Shown: piece by piece, positions 18,353 to 27,558 of the stretch | Layout of the letters: each line of letters starts with the position of its first letter | How positions within the stretch are numbered: position 1 is the first letter of the stretch | Source of the DNA: an uncultured Bifidobacterium sp. | GTDB taxonomy: Bacteria; Actinomycetota; Actinomycetes; Actinomycetales; Bifidobacteriaceae | NCBI RefSeq assembly: GCF_959020145.1 | Contig: NZ_CAUEQY010000005.1 | Span: 1 to 64,000 of the forward strand | Length of the DNA stretch: 64,000 nt | Direction: 5' to 3' | Notes under the pieces: generated by a model | The model's database searches: none | What the model was told of the DNA's origin: nothing | Seen by the model: the letters and a program-made list of their open reading frames with translations, nothing else | Translations under genes and position numbers: made by a program

Positions 18353-18398
18353 ACGATTCGTCCCACGTCGGAGCCTCTACCGACGTGGGACGAATCGT
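18353..18398 (+). terminator. Terminator after GT2 gene
   Basis: ACGATTCGTCCCACGTCGG pairs perfectly with CCGACGTGGGACGAATCGT around an eight-base loop, followed by TT. It separates the glycosyltransferase from ppgK. Confidence 0.85.
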
Positions 18399-18561
18399 TT
18401 GCAAAACAGGCGATGAAATATTTACTCGGTTAAGTATTACAATTTGTGCAATCGTTCTCACCATTTGTGCATGTCGCGCGCGATTTTGGGCATGTTGCGA
18501 GTTACCATAATACGTACCGGTTCGAATACACCCATAACATACCTTGATAGAGAGGTTGAAG

Positions 18562-19329
18562 ATGATTGAGACTGCACAGGCATTCGGCGTTGACATTGGT
18601 GGCTCCGGCATTAAGGCCGCCCCGGTTAACCTCGAGAAGGGCGAGTTCGCCGAACCGCGTCTGAAGATCCTCACCCCGGAGGTGTCCACTCCGAAGGCCG
18701 TCGGCGAAATCGTTCGCCAGCAGCTCGAGCATTTCGAGGTTCCGGAGTCCGCTCCGGTCGGCATCGCCTTCCCGGCTCCGATTCATGTGGGCGAGAAGCT
18801 TGGCTACATGGCCAACCTGGACCAGTCCTGGGTCGGCGTGGACGTCACCGAAGTGTTCTCCGAAGCTTGCGGTCGTCCGGTCACCGTGGTGAACGACGCT
18901 GACGCCGCCGGTCTTGCCGAGCAGCAGTTCGGCGCCGCGAAGGGCCAGGATGGCCTCGTCATCGCCACCACGCTGGGCACCGGCATCGGCACCGCGCTGA
19001 TTTTCAACGGCGAGCTCATTCCGAACACCGAGCTCGGCCATCTGGAACTGCTCAAGGGCAAGGGCGACGCGGAGAAGTACGCCGCATCCTCCATCCGCGA
19101 GAAGCTCGACATGGGCTACAAGAAGTGGGCGAAGCGCCTGACCAAGTACTACTCCCTCATGGAGTTCTACTTCGACCCGCAGCTGTTCGTCGTCGGCGGT
19201 GGCGTGTCCCGTGTCTCCGAGAAGTTCCTGCCGTACATCGACATCAAGACCCCGATCGTCGCAGCCAAGCTGCACAACGAGGCCGGCATCATCGGCGCCG
19301 CATACTACGCGAGCACCAAGCAGAAGTGA
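18562..19329 (+). CDS. ppgK: Polyphosphate glucokinase, ROK family
   Basis: A 255-residue ROK kinase that phosphorylates glucose using polyphosphate (and often ATP). FGVDIGGSGIKAAPVNL is the phosphate-binding start typical of actinobacterial PpgK, with VVNDADAAGLAEQQFG holding the catalytic Asp and TTLGTGIGTALIFNGELIPN the sugar site. It supplies glucose-6-phosphate to the bifid shunt. The ATG at 18562 has GAGAGG at good distance; an ATG at 18544 is rejected. The codon use is strongly biased to preferred codons, suggesting high expression. A terminator follows at once. Confidence 0.93.
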   Translation: MIETAQAFGVDIGGSGIKAAPVNLEKGEFAEPRLKILTPEVSTPKAVGEIVRQQLEHFEVPESAPVGIAFPAPIHVGEKLGYMANLDQSWVGVDVTEVFSEACGRPVTVVNDADAAGLAEQQFGAAKGQDGLVIATTLGTGIGTALIFNGELIPNTELGHLELLKGKGDAEKYAASSIREKLDMGYKKWAKRLTKYYSLMEFYFDPQLFVVGGGVSRVSEKFLPYIDIKTPIVAAKLHNEAGIIGAAYYASTKQK

Positions 19330-19353
19330 TGTGTTGACCGATTAGGTTGTCAC

Positions 19354-19384
19354 AAGGCCGTCCGATTCGTCGGACGGCCTTTTT
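19354..19384 (+). terminator. Terminator after ppgK
   Basis: AAGGCCGTCCGA and TCGGACGGCCTT form a perfect 12-base stem around TTCG, followed by TTT: a textbook intrinsic terminator. Confidence 0.92.
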
Positions 19385-19440
19385 CGTTGTTCCATGTGCC
19401 GCAGATGGAAGACGGCAGTCCATGGAGTAGGGTGGAGAGC

Positions 19441-20607
19441 ATGCGTTTTTCCTCAAGAGTCGACATCAGTGAGCCCAATCCCATCGCCAAGGCGGAAGCC
19501 ACCGCCAAAACAGCCGGCAGACCGCTCGGCAAGCTCAACGACTCCAATCCGACACGGCACGCGCTGGCTCCGGATCTTGTGCCGGACATCTACTCCGCCG
19601 ACCCGCGCGGCCAACGCTACGCGCGTGAGGCGCTGGCCGCGTTCCTTGACATGCAGGAAATCGGCCATTGCTCGCCGGACGACCTGTACATCCTCAGTTC
19701 AACTTCCGAAGCCTACTCGTGGCTTATCAAACTGCTGTGTGATGCCGGTGACGCCGTGCTCGCACCGAAACCCGGCTATCCGCTCATCGAATCGATCGCA
19801 CGCCTCGAATGCGTCGACATGATCGAATACCAACAACGATTCGACGGCTCCTGGTACATCGACGTGGCCGAACTGAAAACCGCGCTGGAAGGCCCGGACG
19901 GCAATCGCATCCGCGCGCTGGTGCTCATCAACCCCAACAATCCGACCGGTTCGTACGTCAAACCGTCGGAACGCGAGGCGATCGTCCGCCTGTGCCGGGA
20001 CCACGACGTGGCCATCATCGCCGACGAAGTGTTCTACGATTACGATTTGGAACCATTCGAAGGCAATGCACGACTCGCGGGGGAGCGTGGCGCGCTCACA
20101 TTCGCGTTGGACGGTTTTTCGAAAATGCTCGCCGCACCGCATGCCAAAGTCGGCTGGATCCAAGTGTCCGGACCGGCAGAAGACGTGACGGAAGCCAAGC
20201 GTCGTCTCGACGTGATCGCCGACGACTATCTGCCCATGAGCGAGATCGTCGCAAAACAAATTCCCGCACTGCTTGAAGCGGCGCCATCGCAGACCGCGCG
20301 CGTGCAGGAACGTGTGCGCGGCAATCTCAAAGCACTGCATGCCATGCTCGACGCGGACGAGCAAGGTCTTGTCAGCGTATTGCGTGCCGAAGGCGGATGG
20401 AACGTACTGCTGCGCGTGCCCAGCGTGCTCGACGAGAACGAGCTGGTGCTGCACATGATCGAACGCCACGGCGTATCCGGACAGCCCGGCTACTTCTTCG
20501 ACATGACCTCCAACGGCTATCTGGCCATCTCACTACTGCCCGAACCGGACGATTTCCGGCATAACGTGTACGTGGTGATCGACACCGTCAACGAACTGAT
20601 CGGCTGA
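19441..20607 (+). CDS. Class I/II PLP-dependent aminotransferase
   Basis: A 388-residue fold type I aminotransferase. The PLP lysine is Lys228 in DGFSKMLAAPHAKVGW. Other marks are SSTSEAYSWLIKLL, LINPNNPTGSYV, DEVFYDYD (Asp/Tyr of the cofactor site) and the C-terminal Arg-containing segment. Family members include alanine/valine-pyruvate and aspartate aminotransferases; specificity is not assignable here. The ATG at 19441 is preceded by GGGTGGAGAG and gives the family's normal N-terminus. A short hairpin follows before the converging ABC gene. Confidence 0.88.
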   Translation: MRFSSRVDISEPNPIAKAEATAKTAGRPLGKLNDSNPTRHALAPDLVPDIYSADPRGQRYAREALAAFLDMQEIGHCSPDDLYILSSTSEAYSWLIKLLCDAGDAVLAPKPGYPLIESIARLECVDMIEYQQRFDGSWYIDVAELKTALEGPDGNRIRALVLINPNNPTGSYVKPSEREAIVRLCRDHDVAIIADEVFYDYDLEPFEGNARLAGERGALTFALDGFSKMLAAPHAKVGWIQVSGPAEDVTEAKRRLDVIADDYLPMSEIVAKQIPALLEAAPSQTARVQERVRGNLKALHAMLDADEQGLVSVLRAEGGWNVLLRVPSVLDENELVLHMIERHGVSGQPGYFFDMTSNGYLAISLLPEPDDFRHNVYVVIDTVNELIG

Positions 20608-20608
20608 A

Positions 20609-20624
20609 CGGACTGCCGAGTCCG
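20609..20624. terminator. Short hairpin between converging genes
   Basis: CGGACT and AGTCCG form a six-base stem with GCCG loop in the 26-base gap between the aminotransferase and the ABC ATPase. No long T-tract, so a weak candidate. Confidence 0.35.
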
Positions 20625-20633
20625 AAATCTCTT

Positions 20634-21443
20634 CTACGCCCTGTCGCCCTTCGCCGCCTCATACTTCGAACGAACCAAATCCGTGTAAAAATCGACCGCC
20701 TCACGAGGCACGCCGTCGAACACCACACGATGGTCGTCGACAACGAGCACGCGGCCGATCGCATATTCCGGACGGACGATCAGATCCGTGTCATGCGTGG
20801 CGAACACCACCTGCTTGTCATAGCTGAACAGGGCCTTCGCCACGCGCGCCGACGCCACCTCGTCCAAGCCCTTGGTCGGCTCGTCGGCGACGATCGCAGC
20901 GGGGGAGAAGCTCAACGCGGCCGCGATCGCCAGCAGATGCCGCTTCTCGCTATCCAAAGCGGAGGCCGGCTCGCGGGCCACGGAAGCCAAGTCGAAATGC
21001 GCGAACAGATTGCCGATGATCGCCTGACGTTCGCTTTCCGGCACCTTGTGCTTCTTCAACGGCAGGTCGATCGCCTCACGAATCGAAGCCGCCTTGTAGT
21101 AGGCGTTCGGAATCTCTTCGCGCCGCACGCGGCCGACCAGATCCTCGACATGCTTCAGATCGCGTTTCACGGCGGGGTCGTATGCGGTACCGTCCGCTTC
21201 GATGCGGACCGTTCCGGACGTGGCGGCCAACGCGCCATCCAACAATTTGAGCAGCGTGGTCTTGCCGGCACCGTTCAAACCTATCACCGCCACACGCTTG
21301 CTGTCAGGTGTGATATCAAGCGTGGTGGCTTCCAAGCCGATATTGCCGTCCTCGTACATGTGGGCGGCCTGGTCGAGATGGAACGTGACGGACGAAGCCG
21401 GTGTGGAACGTTTACCGGCGAACAGCGAATCGAAGAAACCCAT
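20634..21443 (-). CDS. Orphan ABC transporter ATP-binding protein
   Basis: A 269-residue ABC ATPase. Walker A is GLNGAGKTTLL; the signature region is atypical (ASALDSEKRHLLAIAAALSF rather than LSGGQ), followed by Walker B AIVADEPTKGLDE and the H-loop FATHDTD. The overall form resembles ECF-type or biotin-transporter-like ATPases. No membrane partner adjoins it: upstream is a decayed fragment, downstream an aminotransferase on the other strand. The start MGFFDSLFAG is chosen; an upstream alternative adds ten residues. The partner may be elsewhere in the genome. Confidence 0.8.
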   Translation of the reverse strand: MGFFDSLFAGKRSTPASSVTFHLDQAAHMYEDGNIGLEATTLDITPDSKRVAVIGLNGAGKTTLLKLLDGALAATSGTVRIEADGTAYDPAVKRDLKHVEDLVGRVRREEIPNAYYKAASIREAIDLPLKKHKVPESERQAIIGNLFAHFDLASVAREPASALDSEKRHLLAIAAALSFSPAAIVADEPTKGLDEVASARVAKALFSYDKQVVFATHDTDLIVRPEYAIGRVLVVDDHRVVFDGVPREAVDFYTDLVRSKYEAAKGDRA

Positions 21444-21753
21444 ACCGCCGATTGTAACGAACCGCAGGCGCAACCGCGCGCAGGTTCACGGGCAGTTCAT
21501 CCGAATCGTCCGTGCCCGCATGCGTGGCGGACGCCTTGTAATCGGCGAACAGGCTGCCGAAATCCAACAGTCGCGTCACACTGCTGGTTTCGGCATCGAG
21601 TTTGACGACCTGGTCCTGCACGGCGTTGTCGTCGCGGCCCAGTTCGGTGGTGAGCAGCACGATGTCGCCTTTGGCATCCAACGTGCGGCCCGAGGATGGT
21701 TGCGTGGCGGCGAAAGCGGTTTCATGGTTGGCGACCCCCGGAACATAACTCAA
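21412..21753 (-). pseudogene. Remnant, possibly of an arylsulfotransferase-type protein
   Basis: A decayed frame with no ATG start. The TTG at 21753 is preceded in frame, after a stop, by codons for a hydrophobic stretch (AIITIVIIVALSYVPG) that looks like a lost N-terminal membrane anchor. The core GDIVLLTTELGRDD then VVKLDAETSSVTRLLDFGSL resembles a beta-propeller blade of the arylsulfotransferase (AssT) type, but it is only one blade. The last ~25 residues are Arg-rich and run into the ABC ATPase start. Both ends are therefore lost. The family call is tentative. Confidence 0.4.
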
Positions 21754-21870
21754 AGCAACAATGATGACAATCGTTATGATTGCCGATGAAACTCAGAGCA
21801 AACCGGAAAAACTGCTATATGAATCAGGAAAGAAACCTGAATTTTTACTGGATGTAGCTTATGTCGGACG

Positions 21871-24048
21871 TCAACCCAACATGAACCAGGACTGCACGTC
21901 GAGATAGAGGGCGGGATTGTTGCGCAACATCTCATCGTCACGCCCGGGCAGGAACAACGACATCAGCGCGACAACCAGCGTGAACAGCAGCAGCGCGAGG
22001 AATCCGGCACGACATACCCAACGCAGACGCGGCTTGACGCAATCAAGTACGATCAGCAACGAAGGCAACGCGGCCAAGGCAAACAGCCATCCGAAATCGG
22101 CGATGTACCGCCATCCCAAACCAGCCATGCGGGAGTCAATCACCACAAGCAGCAATCCCAATGCCAGGCTGGATGTCAACAACAGCCATGTGTTCGTGCG
22201 CCCGGCCTTGCGCATACGCCGGTAGAGGAACGGGCAGGCCAGCGCGGCCAACGTCAACGGAGCTATCGTGAATAAGCCGCCAGGCATTGCCTCGGTAAAT
22301 CCCCAAGTGGGAAGAGGCGCCGGATTGACGGCGAGAAACGGAAACGCATCCGTGAACCGCAACGGCAGGAACAGGTAATATGCGACGGTCAGCGCAAGAT
22401 TCGACAATGGCTGCCGATAACTGGTCATATCCGTGACCGTCATCTGATATGAGGTGCCGAAGTCGAGCGGTGATCCGAACCGGACCACGTTGTACGCCAG
22501 CAGAGGAACGATCACAATCAACGCGGGAAGCAATGCGGCCAACGGCGCGCGCATCAGACGCCAGACCGACATATGGGGAAGGGAGGAATCATTGGAGGCG
22601 TGACGGAAAATCGACTGAATCTGCGGCCAGAATATTACGAAAGCCAGCAACGCCACGAGAATGAACTGCGGACGGCACCCCAGATTGGCCGCAATGCACA
22701 TCGAGCCTGCAGCCAGATGGGGCAACGACAACGACTGCGTGCCATCAACCTCACGAATCCGATCGCCTGACACCGGCACCCGCTTGGCGGCGCCCAACCA
22801 CAGCCACAATCCCAACACGCTCAGAAACAGGGAGGCGGCGATCGGCACCGAATAGAAATTCGTCCGATACCACAGATACAAACCATTGGAAGCCAACAGC
22901 ATGAACACGCACAGCATACTGACCGCAGCCAACGGCGCATTCGGACGAATTCGGGATATCACACGAATCACCAGCAGACATCCGAATACCAGAAAACCAA
23001 GCATCAGCAGCGGCACGGCCGCACCGCAGGGCATCATCAGCCCGCCATCGACGAACAACGATGTGACCGCCCGATACGGCAGGAACAACAACAACGCGGG
23101 AACCACACCGAAATACGAATACCAGTGCCCCTGATAGAACGCGTAATCCCAATACACTGGGCTTACGCCATCGGCAAGCAACCGCTGCCGGGTGGCCACA
23201 TCATACGGATCCGCCGCGTCACGCAACGCATCCGGCACATCCAAATCCAACCACGCGTGACCATCAAGCAGCGCCCTTGCCACGTAATCGTACTGGTCGA
23301 AATCATACGTGTACGTGCCTTTCGTATGGAAGCTCAACGGAGCCGCCTCCACCAGCTGCCACACCACAACGGCACAAGTGACCACAACAGGCACCGCCAG
23401 CAGCGCCCCCAGCCACGCACGCTGCCTCACACTCGTCGTATCCAACGGCATCCGCCACAACCGCGAACCAGGCCTCCACACCAGTACCATCGCCAACACG
23501 GCCACCATCACGCCGATACGCAACGGATTCAACGCGAACGGTACACGCACATTCGCACGCACCGCATCAAACGGAATCAGCGAACCCTTCGGCTCGACAA
23601 TCCGCACGCACACCGAACCACCTGCAGCCGCCGCATGCACATACAGCGAACGTGGCGAAGACACCGACACCGAACTGACCGTACCGGCCCTGCGATTGAC
23701 ATCAGGACGGACGCGAACCGTGCGCAACACCTGCTCCGATTGTCTGGCTGCCTTATCCAACGCCTTCGAAGACACCGGATCCATACGAACATATTCCGAC
23801 GAGCCATCCGCATCGACCTGCATATATGCCTGCGTCGGATCGGTGACCTTCAACAACCCCTCGTCAGTACGTTCGAGCCCAGGGCCCAGCACGTTGTACG
23901 CGGCGGCGGAATCACCCGATGCGGCCAAGGAACGCCAAAACGGCATATTGCACAACACGCACTCGACCGCCACCATCACCGCGAAAGCGACTACAATGGC
24001 TGCGCACATACGACGACGTGCCTGAAAACGCTGCTTCGAAAAAGTCAC
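21871..24048 (-). CDS. Polytopic membrane protein, GT-C-like
   Basis: A 725-residue protein with an N-terminal anchor, a ~100-residue exported region and about ten further hydrophobic segments. The pattern (large loop after the first membrane span, then WDYAFYQGHWYSYFGVVPAL and many spans) resembles lipid-linked-sugar-dependent GT-C glycosyltransferases. A DFDQYDYVARALLDGHAWLD stretch precedes a periplasmic loop as in that fold. No reaction can be assigned. It is divergently oriented from the large TPR protein, with only 41 bases between starts, so the two may share a control region. Confidence 0.65.
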   Translation of the reverse strand: MTFSKQRFQARRRMCAAIVVAFAVMVAVECVLCNMPFWRSLAASGDSAAAYNVLGPGLERTDEGLLKVTDPTQAYMQVDADGSSEYVRMDPVSSKALDKAARQSEQVLRTVRVRPDVNRRAGTVSSVSVSSPRSLYVHAAAAGGSVCVRIVEPKGSLIPFDAVRANVRVPFALNPLRIGVMVAVLAMVLVWRPGSRLWRMPLDTTSVRQRAWLGALLAVPVVVTCAVVVWQLVEAAPLSFHTKGTYTYDFDQYDYVARALLDGHAWLDLDVPDALRDAADPYDVATRQRLLADGVSPVYWDYAFYQGHWYSYFGVVPALLLFLPYRAVTSLFVDGGLMMPCGAAVPLLMLGFLVFGCLLVIRVISRIRPNAPLAAVSMLCVFMLLASNGLYLWYRTNFYSVPIAASLFLSVLGLWLWLGAAKRVPVSGDRIREVDGTQSLSLPHLAAGSMCIAANLGCRPQFILVALLAFVIFWPQIQSIFRHASNDSSLPHMSVWRLMRAPLAALLPALIVIVPLLAYNVVRFGSPLDFGTSYQMTVTDMTSYRQPLSNLALTVAYYLFLPLRFTDAFPFLAVNPAPLPTWGFTEAMPGGLFTIAPLTLAALACPFLYRRMRKAGRTNTWLLLTSSLALGLLLVVIDSRMAGLGWRYIADFGWLFALAALPSLLIVLDCVKPRLRWVCRAGFLALLLFTLVVALMSLFLPGRDDEMLRNNPALYLDVQSWFMLG

Positions 24049-24089
24049 GTCATTATTCTAATAGCTTCATGTCGCGTTGGATTGAAAGA

Positions 24090-27000
24090 ATGGCACACAT
24101 GTCTCACCGCACACCATCAGACCCGGCCAGCCAACCGGAACATAACCGGACCATGCTCGAACGCGTCAGGCAAAATGTGCGGCGACTCGTCAACCAGGCC
24201 ACGCCGCGCCACATCCACGCCAACCCCTTCGGCAAGGCGCTTGACAAGCCCGACGACATCGTCGACGAACTGACCCGCAACGCCATCCGGCTTAATCCGC
24301 TCATCAAACGACACATCATCGACGGATTCGAAGGCGTGCCCGGAGGATTCCGCCTCGGATGGGCCCAACTGCCGCAGACCCACGGCCATGCCTTCTCCAT
24401 CGGATTGTTCACCGACAGCGACCACTTCGCCCAAATCGCGCTCGCGGACGGCAAAGCGCGTGTCTTCGCCGGCACCGATCCGGACATGGACACGCAGGAA
24501 CTCGAACCGCGGTTCGTCTTCGTCAAAGAGGAAACCCTTACGTTGGCGGACGGTCCAAGACTCGGCCATGCGGCCAGCCGCAATCCGAAAACGGTGCGCG
24601 CCACGCAAGGCGGCGTCGTGGGACGCATGCCGGGCGGTCGCATGATGTGGCTCGCCTCATGGCTCAAAACCGGCAGCCGTTACACGCTTGAGCAAATGCG
24701 CGCCAACCTGCCAGCGAATATGCGGTTCGACCTCGAATATCGGGACGCCATCACCATCGCGTTCTTCGCCGCCTACATGCTGCCACAGATGAACGGCCTG
24801 CTCGTCGGTTTCGGTTCCGGCAACATTTTCCGCAGGCTCAACCGCGAAGCGCCCATAGGCGCCATCCGACGGTCCATCAGAGACACCATGAGCGCCCGGT
24901 CGCATGGCATGCGCGCCTCCGGCCTGGAAGACTACTTCGCCGATCTGATGCGCGAAGCCCACGCGCTCGATACCGATCAAGGGCTCGAAGCTGTGCACGG
25001 AGCGGAACCGCTGCACCTGTACACATCCAGCTATTCCGGATGCTACTTCTTCGCATGGGATTCCTCCCTGCCGTTCTCGGCAGTGCTGTGCGCCCTCAAC
25101 ATCGAGGGCAACCTCAACCGCTTCGCCGCCGTCAGCTCATGGCTGGAACGTAACGCACGCATCGGCGCTCTCCCCACGGAGAACACGGTGACGCGTGCCG
25201 AAGCCGCGCAGATCGACTTCGCCCTGCTGGAGAATCCGGCGCTGATCGCGTTGAAACCGGACGACCGGTTCGGCGCGATCCTCGACCCGAACCGGGAAGA
25301 CGGCATCCAGGCCGCCAGCCGACTGGCGGATATCGCGGCCGACTTCCGGCGTGAAGTCGCCGAATCAACCAAGGACAACGTGTTGGAAGGCGATTCCGGC
25401 GCCGACGGAGGTTCCGAATGGGTGTACCGGCAGACCATGTCCCGTCTGCTGCGCAGCCTGCGCCTGCCATACCGTTTCGACGTTGACTTCCGGTGCGACC
25501 TCAGCGACGGCGAAGTCGCAATCGGCTTCACTTCTGCTGGAGTGTCCATGATGCCGTTCACCCGATACGACGTATCGCGCCGCGCGTGGATCGACCTGAC
25601 CGACGTCGAACGCACGCGTATGAGCGTCGATTACAATCTGCGCGTCGGACTCATGATGGCCGCGCTGAGCTTCGGAGCCGATCCGAATGTCAAACGCGTG
25701 TCGATGCACATCGATTCGATTGGTCTGGAAGAGGCCGTAGCCGAACAGGATTCCGCCATCAGCGAGTTGATGAGCGAGGCGTTAAGCGCCTTCGAACGCA
25801 TCCGTACCGGAGACATGAGGCCATCCGGATCCAAAGCCGCTCCAAAGGACGGCGACTACCATGGCGATCCGGCTCGGCCCGTCACTCCGAGAACCACCGA
25901 TATCTCATCCGAATCAATCGATTCCGACGATTCGGCTGGCTCGGATAGCGTTGGCACTGGAGACGATACGGTGGACGGCCAGTTCGAAGACCTGATGAAA
26001 AACATCGACTTCGACGAAATGGCGTTCGCGGTACCGGACGGACACGCCGACGATGACGACGCCTCCATGCGGGACGACGCCAGCGACAAAACGGAGTACG
26101 ACACCTACCTCGATGATGATGACGACGATCCGATGGCGCAGCTGCGCAAAAACCCGACCGTACGCAACTTGGTGACCGTCACCTTCACCTGCGACGAGTT
26201 CCTGAAGCGGCTCGACACTGACGGATTGGCCCATCCAACCGCCACATACCGCATGTTCGACGCCGAAATGGACGTGGACGGCAAAGGCGCTCTCAAACCC
26301 ATCGACGCGGCCTTCGACCTTCGTGACAGCCGATTCTCACCGGCGGGAAGCCAAGAAGAACCCGAACTGTCCGACATTTGTTTTGATGACGGCACGGCGC
26401 AGTTGTTCGGCTGTGAGAACATGATGGGCCTGTCCATCCAGCGTGTCGACCTGTTGCAGCGCGCCGTGGGGGAGTTCCATCGTCTTGCGCAAAGCGACGG
26501 ACTCGAATCGGTGGCCAAAGCCAAACAGGCCATGGACATCATCAATTCCATATCCGATCCGGAATTGACCGAATTGGCGCCGCAGGTCACCAGCGCGCTG
26601 ATCGACGGCGAAGACACGCCCGACTTCTCATTCGAACTGGCACAATCCCTCGATGACGAACGTCTGAAGGCACGAGACATGCTGTTCTCCGGAGACGTCG
26701 AGCGGGCCATCGAATCCGCCCAGTCCACACTCGAACGTATGGACCGGATCTTCGCTGAAAATCCGGGCGTGCCGCGGTACTTCAATTCATATGCGGAACG
26801 CGTTATCTACAACCGCATGTTCGCCACCGAAGGCGAAAGAACGGTGCTCATCCCCGACAACCTGTTCTACATGCATATGGAGCTTGCCGACCTGCTCGCC
26901 CAAGTCAAAGGCGTCGATGCCGCGCTGCCGCATCTGAACGCCATGGTGCGTTACGCCCCCGCATACCCGCTGTCGCATCTCAAGCTCGCCGTGCAGCTGG

Positions 27001-27473
27001 GGCGTGCCGAGGACTGGGATCCGGCACGTGCGGCATGCCTCAACGCGCTGAACGTCGCGCTTGACCGGGAAGACGCCTCATTCGCCTACTATCGCCTCGC
27101 CTATGCGGAATGGATGTGCGACCACTTCGACCTTGCCGCCGCCTCATACATCATGAGCGAGGAGATCGCCCCCGGACGTATCGCCATGCTCGAAAGCGAA
27201 CTGCAGGAACTGATCGGAAGAGCGCAATCGCAGTGCATTCCGGTGCCGACCAACGTGCAGGAAGCCATCCACGTGCTCGCCGACGCCGGACTGCCGGTAT
27301 GGCCGAACACGCCGGTCGCGCCCCTGATGCACCAAGCGGCCCGCGTCTGCGTGGACAAAGGCATGTTCGTGCCCGCACGCACCCTGTCGGTGGCCGCGAT
27401 GCGCATGGATTACGAAGACCATGACGGTGCCGACGTGGTGCAGGTGCAGTTCCTGCGCTCTCTGAACAACTAA
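24090..27473 (+). CDS. Large TPR-containing protein of unknown function
   Basis: A 1127-residue protein without signal peptide or membrane spans, so cytosolic. The N-terminal half has no family I recognise. A strongly acidic low-complexity region lies around residues 600-690 (for example YLDDDDDDPMAQLRKN). The C-terminal ~350 residues look helical, with TPR-like units such as SHLKLAVQLGRAEDWDPARA and YYRLAYAEWMCDHFDLAAAS. The start at 24090 has GGATTGAAAG ahead; 24069 and 24099 are alternatives. It lies between a divergent GT-C-like gene and ligA. It may be a scaffold; that is inference. Confidence 0.6.
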   Translation: MAHMSHRTPSDPASQPEHNRTMLERVRQNVRRLVNQATPRHIHANPFGKALDKPDDIVDELTRNAIRLNPLIKRHIIDGFEGVPGGFRLGWAQLPQTHGHAFSIGLFTDSDHFAQIALADGKARVFAGTDPDMDTQELEPRFVFVKEETLTLADGPRLGHAASRNPKTVRATQGGVVGRMPGGRMMWLASWLKTGSRYTLEQMRANLPANMRFDLEYRDAITIAFFAAYMLPQMNGLLVGFGSGNIFRRLNREAPIGAIRRSIRDTMSARSHGMRASGLEDYFADLMREAHALDTDQGLEAVHGAEPLHLYTSSYSGCYFFAWDSSLPFSAVLCALNIEGNLNRFAAVSSWLERNARIGALPTENTVTRAEAAQIDFALLENPALIALKPDDRFGAILDPNREDGIQAASRLADIAADFRREVAESTKDNVLEGDSGADGGSEWVYRQTMSRLLRSLRLPYRFDVDFRCDLSDGEVAIGFTSAGVSMMPFTRYDVSRRAWIDLTDVERTRMSVDYNLRVGLMMAALSFGADPNVKRVSMHIDSIGLEEAVAEQDSAISELMSEALSAFERIRTGDMRPSGSKAAPKDGDYHGDPARPVTPRTTDISSESIDSDDSAGSDSVGTGDDTVDGQFEDLMKNIDFDEMAFAVPDGHADDDDASMRDDASDKTEYDTYLDDDDDDPMAQLRKNPTVRNLVTVTFTCDEFLKRLDTDGLAHPTATYRMFDAEMDVDGKGALKPIDAAFDLRDSRFSPAGSQEEPELSDICFDDGTAQLFGCENMMGLSIQRVDLLQRAVGEFHRLAQSDGLESVAKAKQAMDIINSISDPELTELAPQVTSALIDGEDTPDFSFELAQSLDDERLKARDMLFSGDVERAIESAQSTLERMDRIFAENPGVPRYFNSYAERVIYNRMFATEGERTVLIPDNLFYMHMELADLLAQVKGVDAALPHLNAMVRYAPAYPLSHLKLAVQLGRAEDWDPARAACLNALNVALDREDASFAYYRLAYAEWMCDHFDLAAASYIMSEEIAPGRIAMLESELQELIGRAQSQCIPVPTNVQEAIHVLADAGLPVWPNTPVAPLMHQAARVCVDKGMFVPARTLSVAAMRMDYEDHDGADVVQVQFLRSLNN

Positions 27474-27558
27474 CAAAAACAGTCGAACATTTGTGCGATA
27501 ATCGGTGCTGGCGTGGACATCCGCGCGGCATGGCGGAAATGATGGGAAAGCGGTGACA

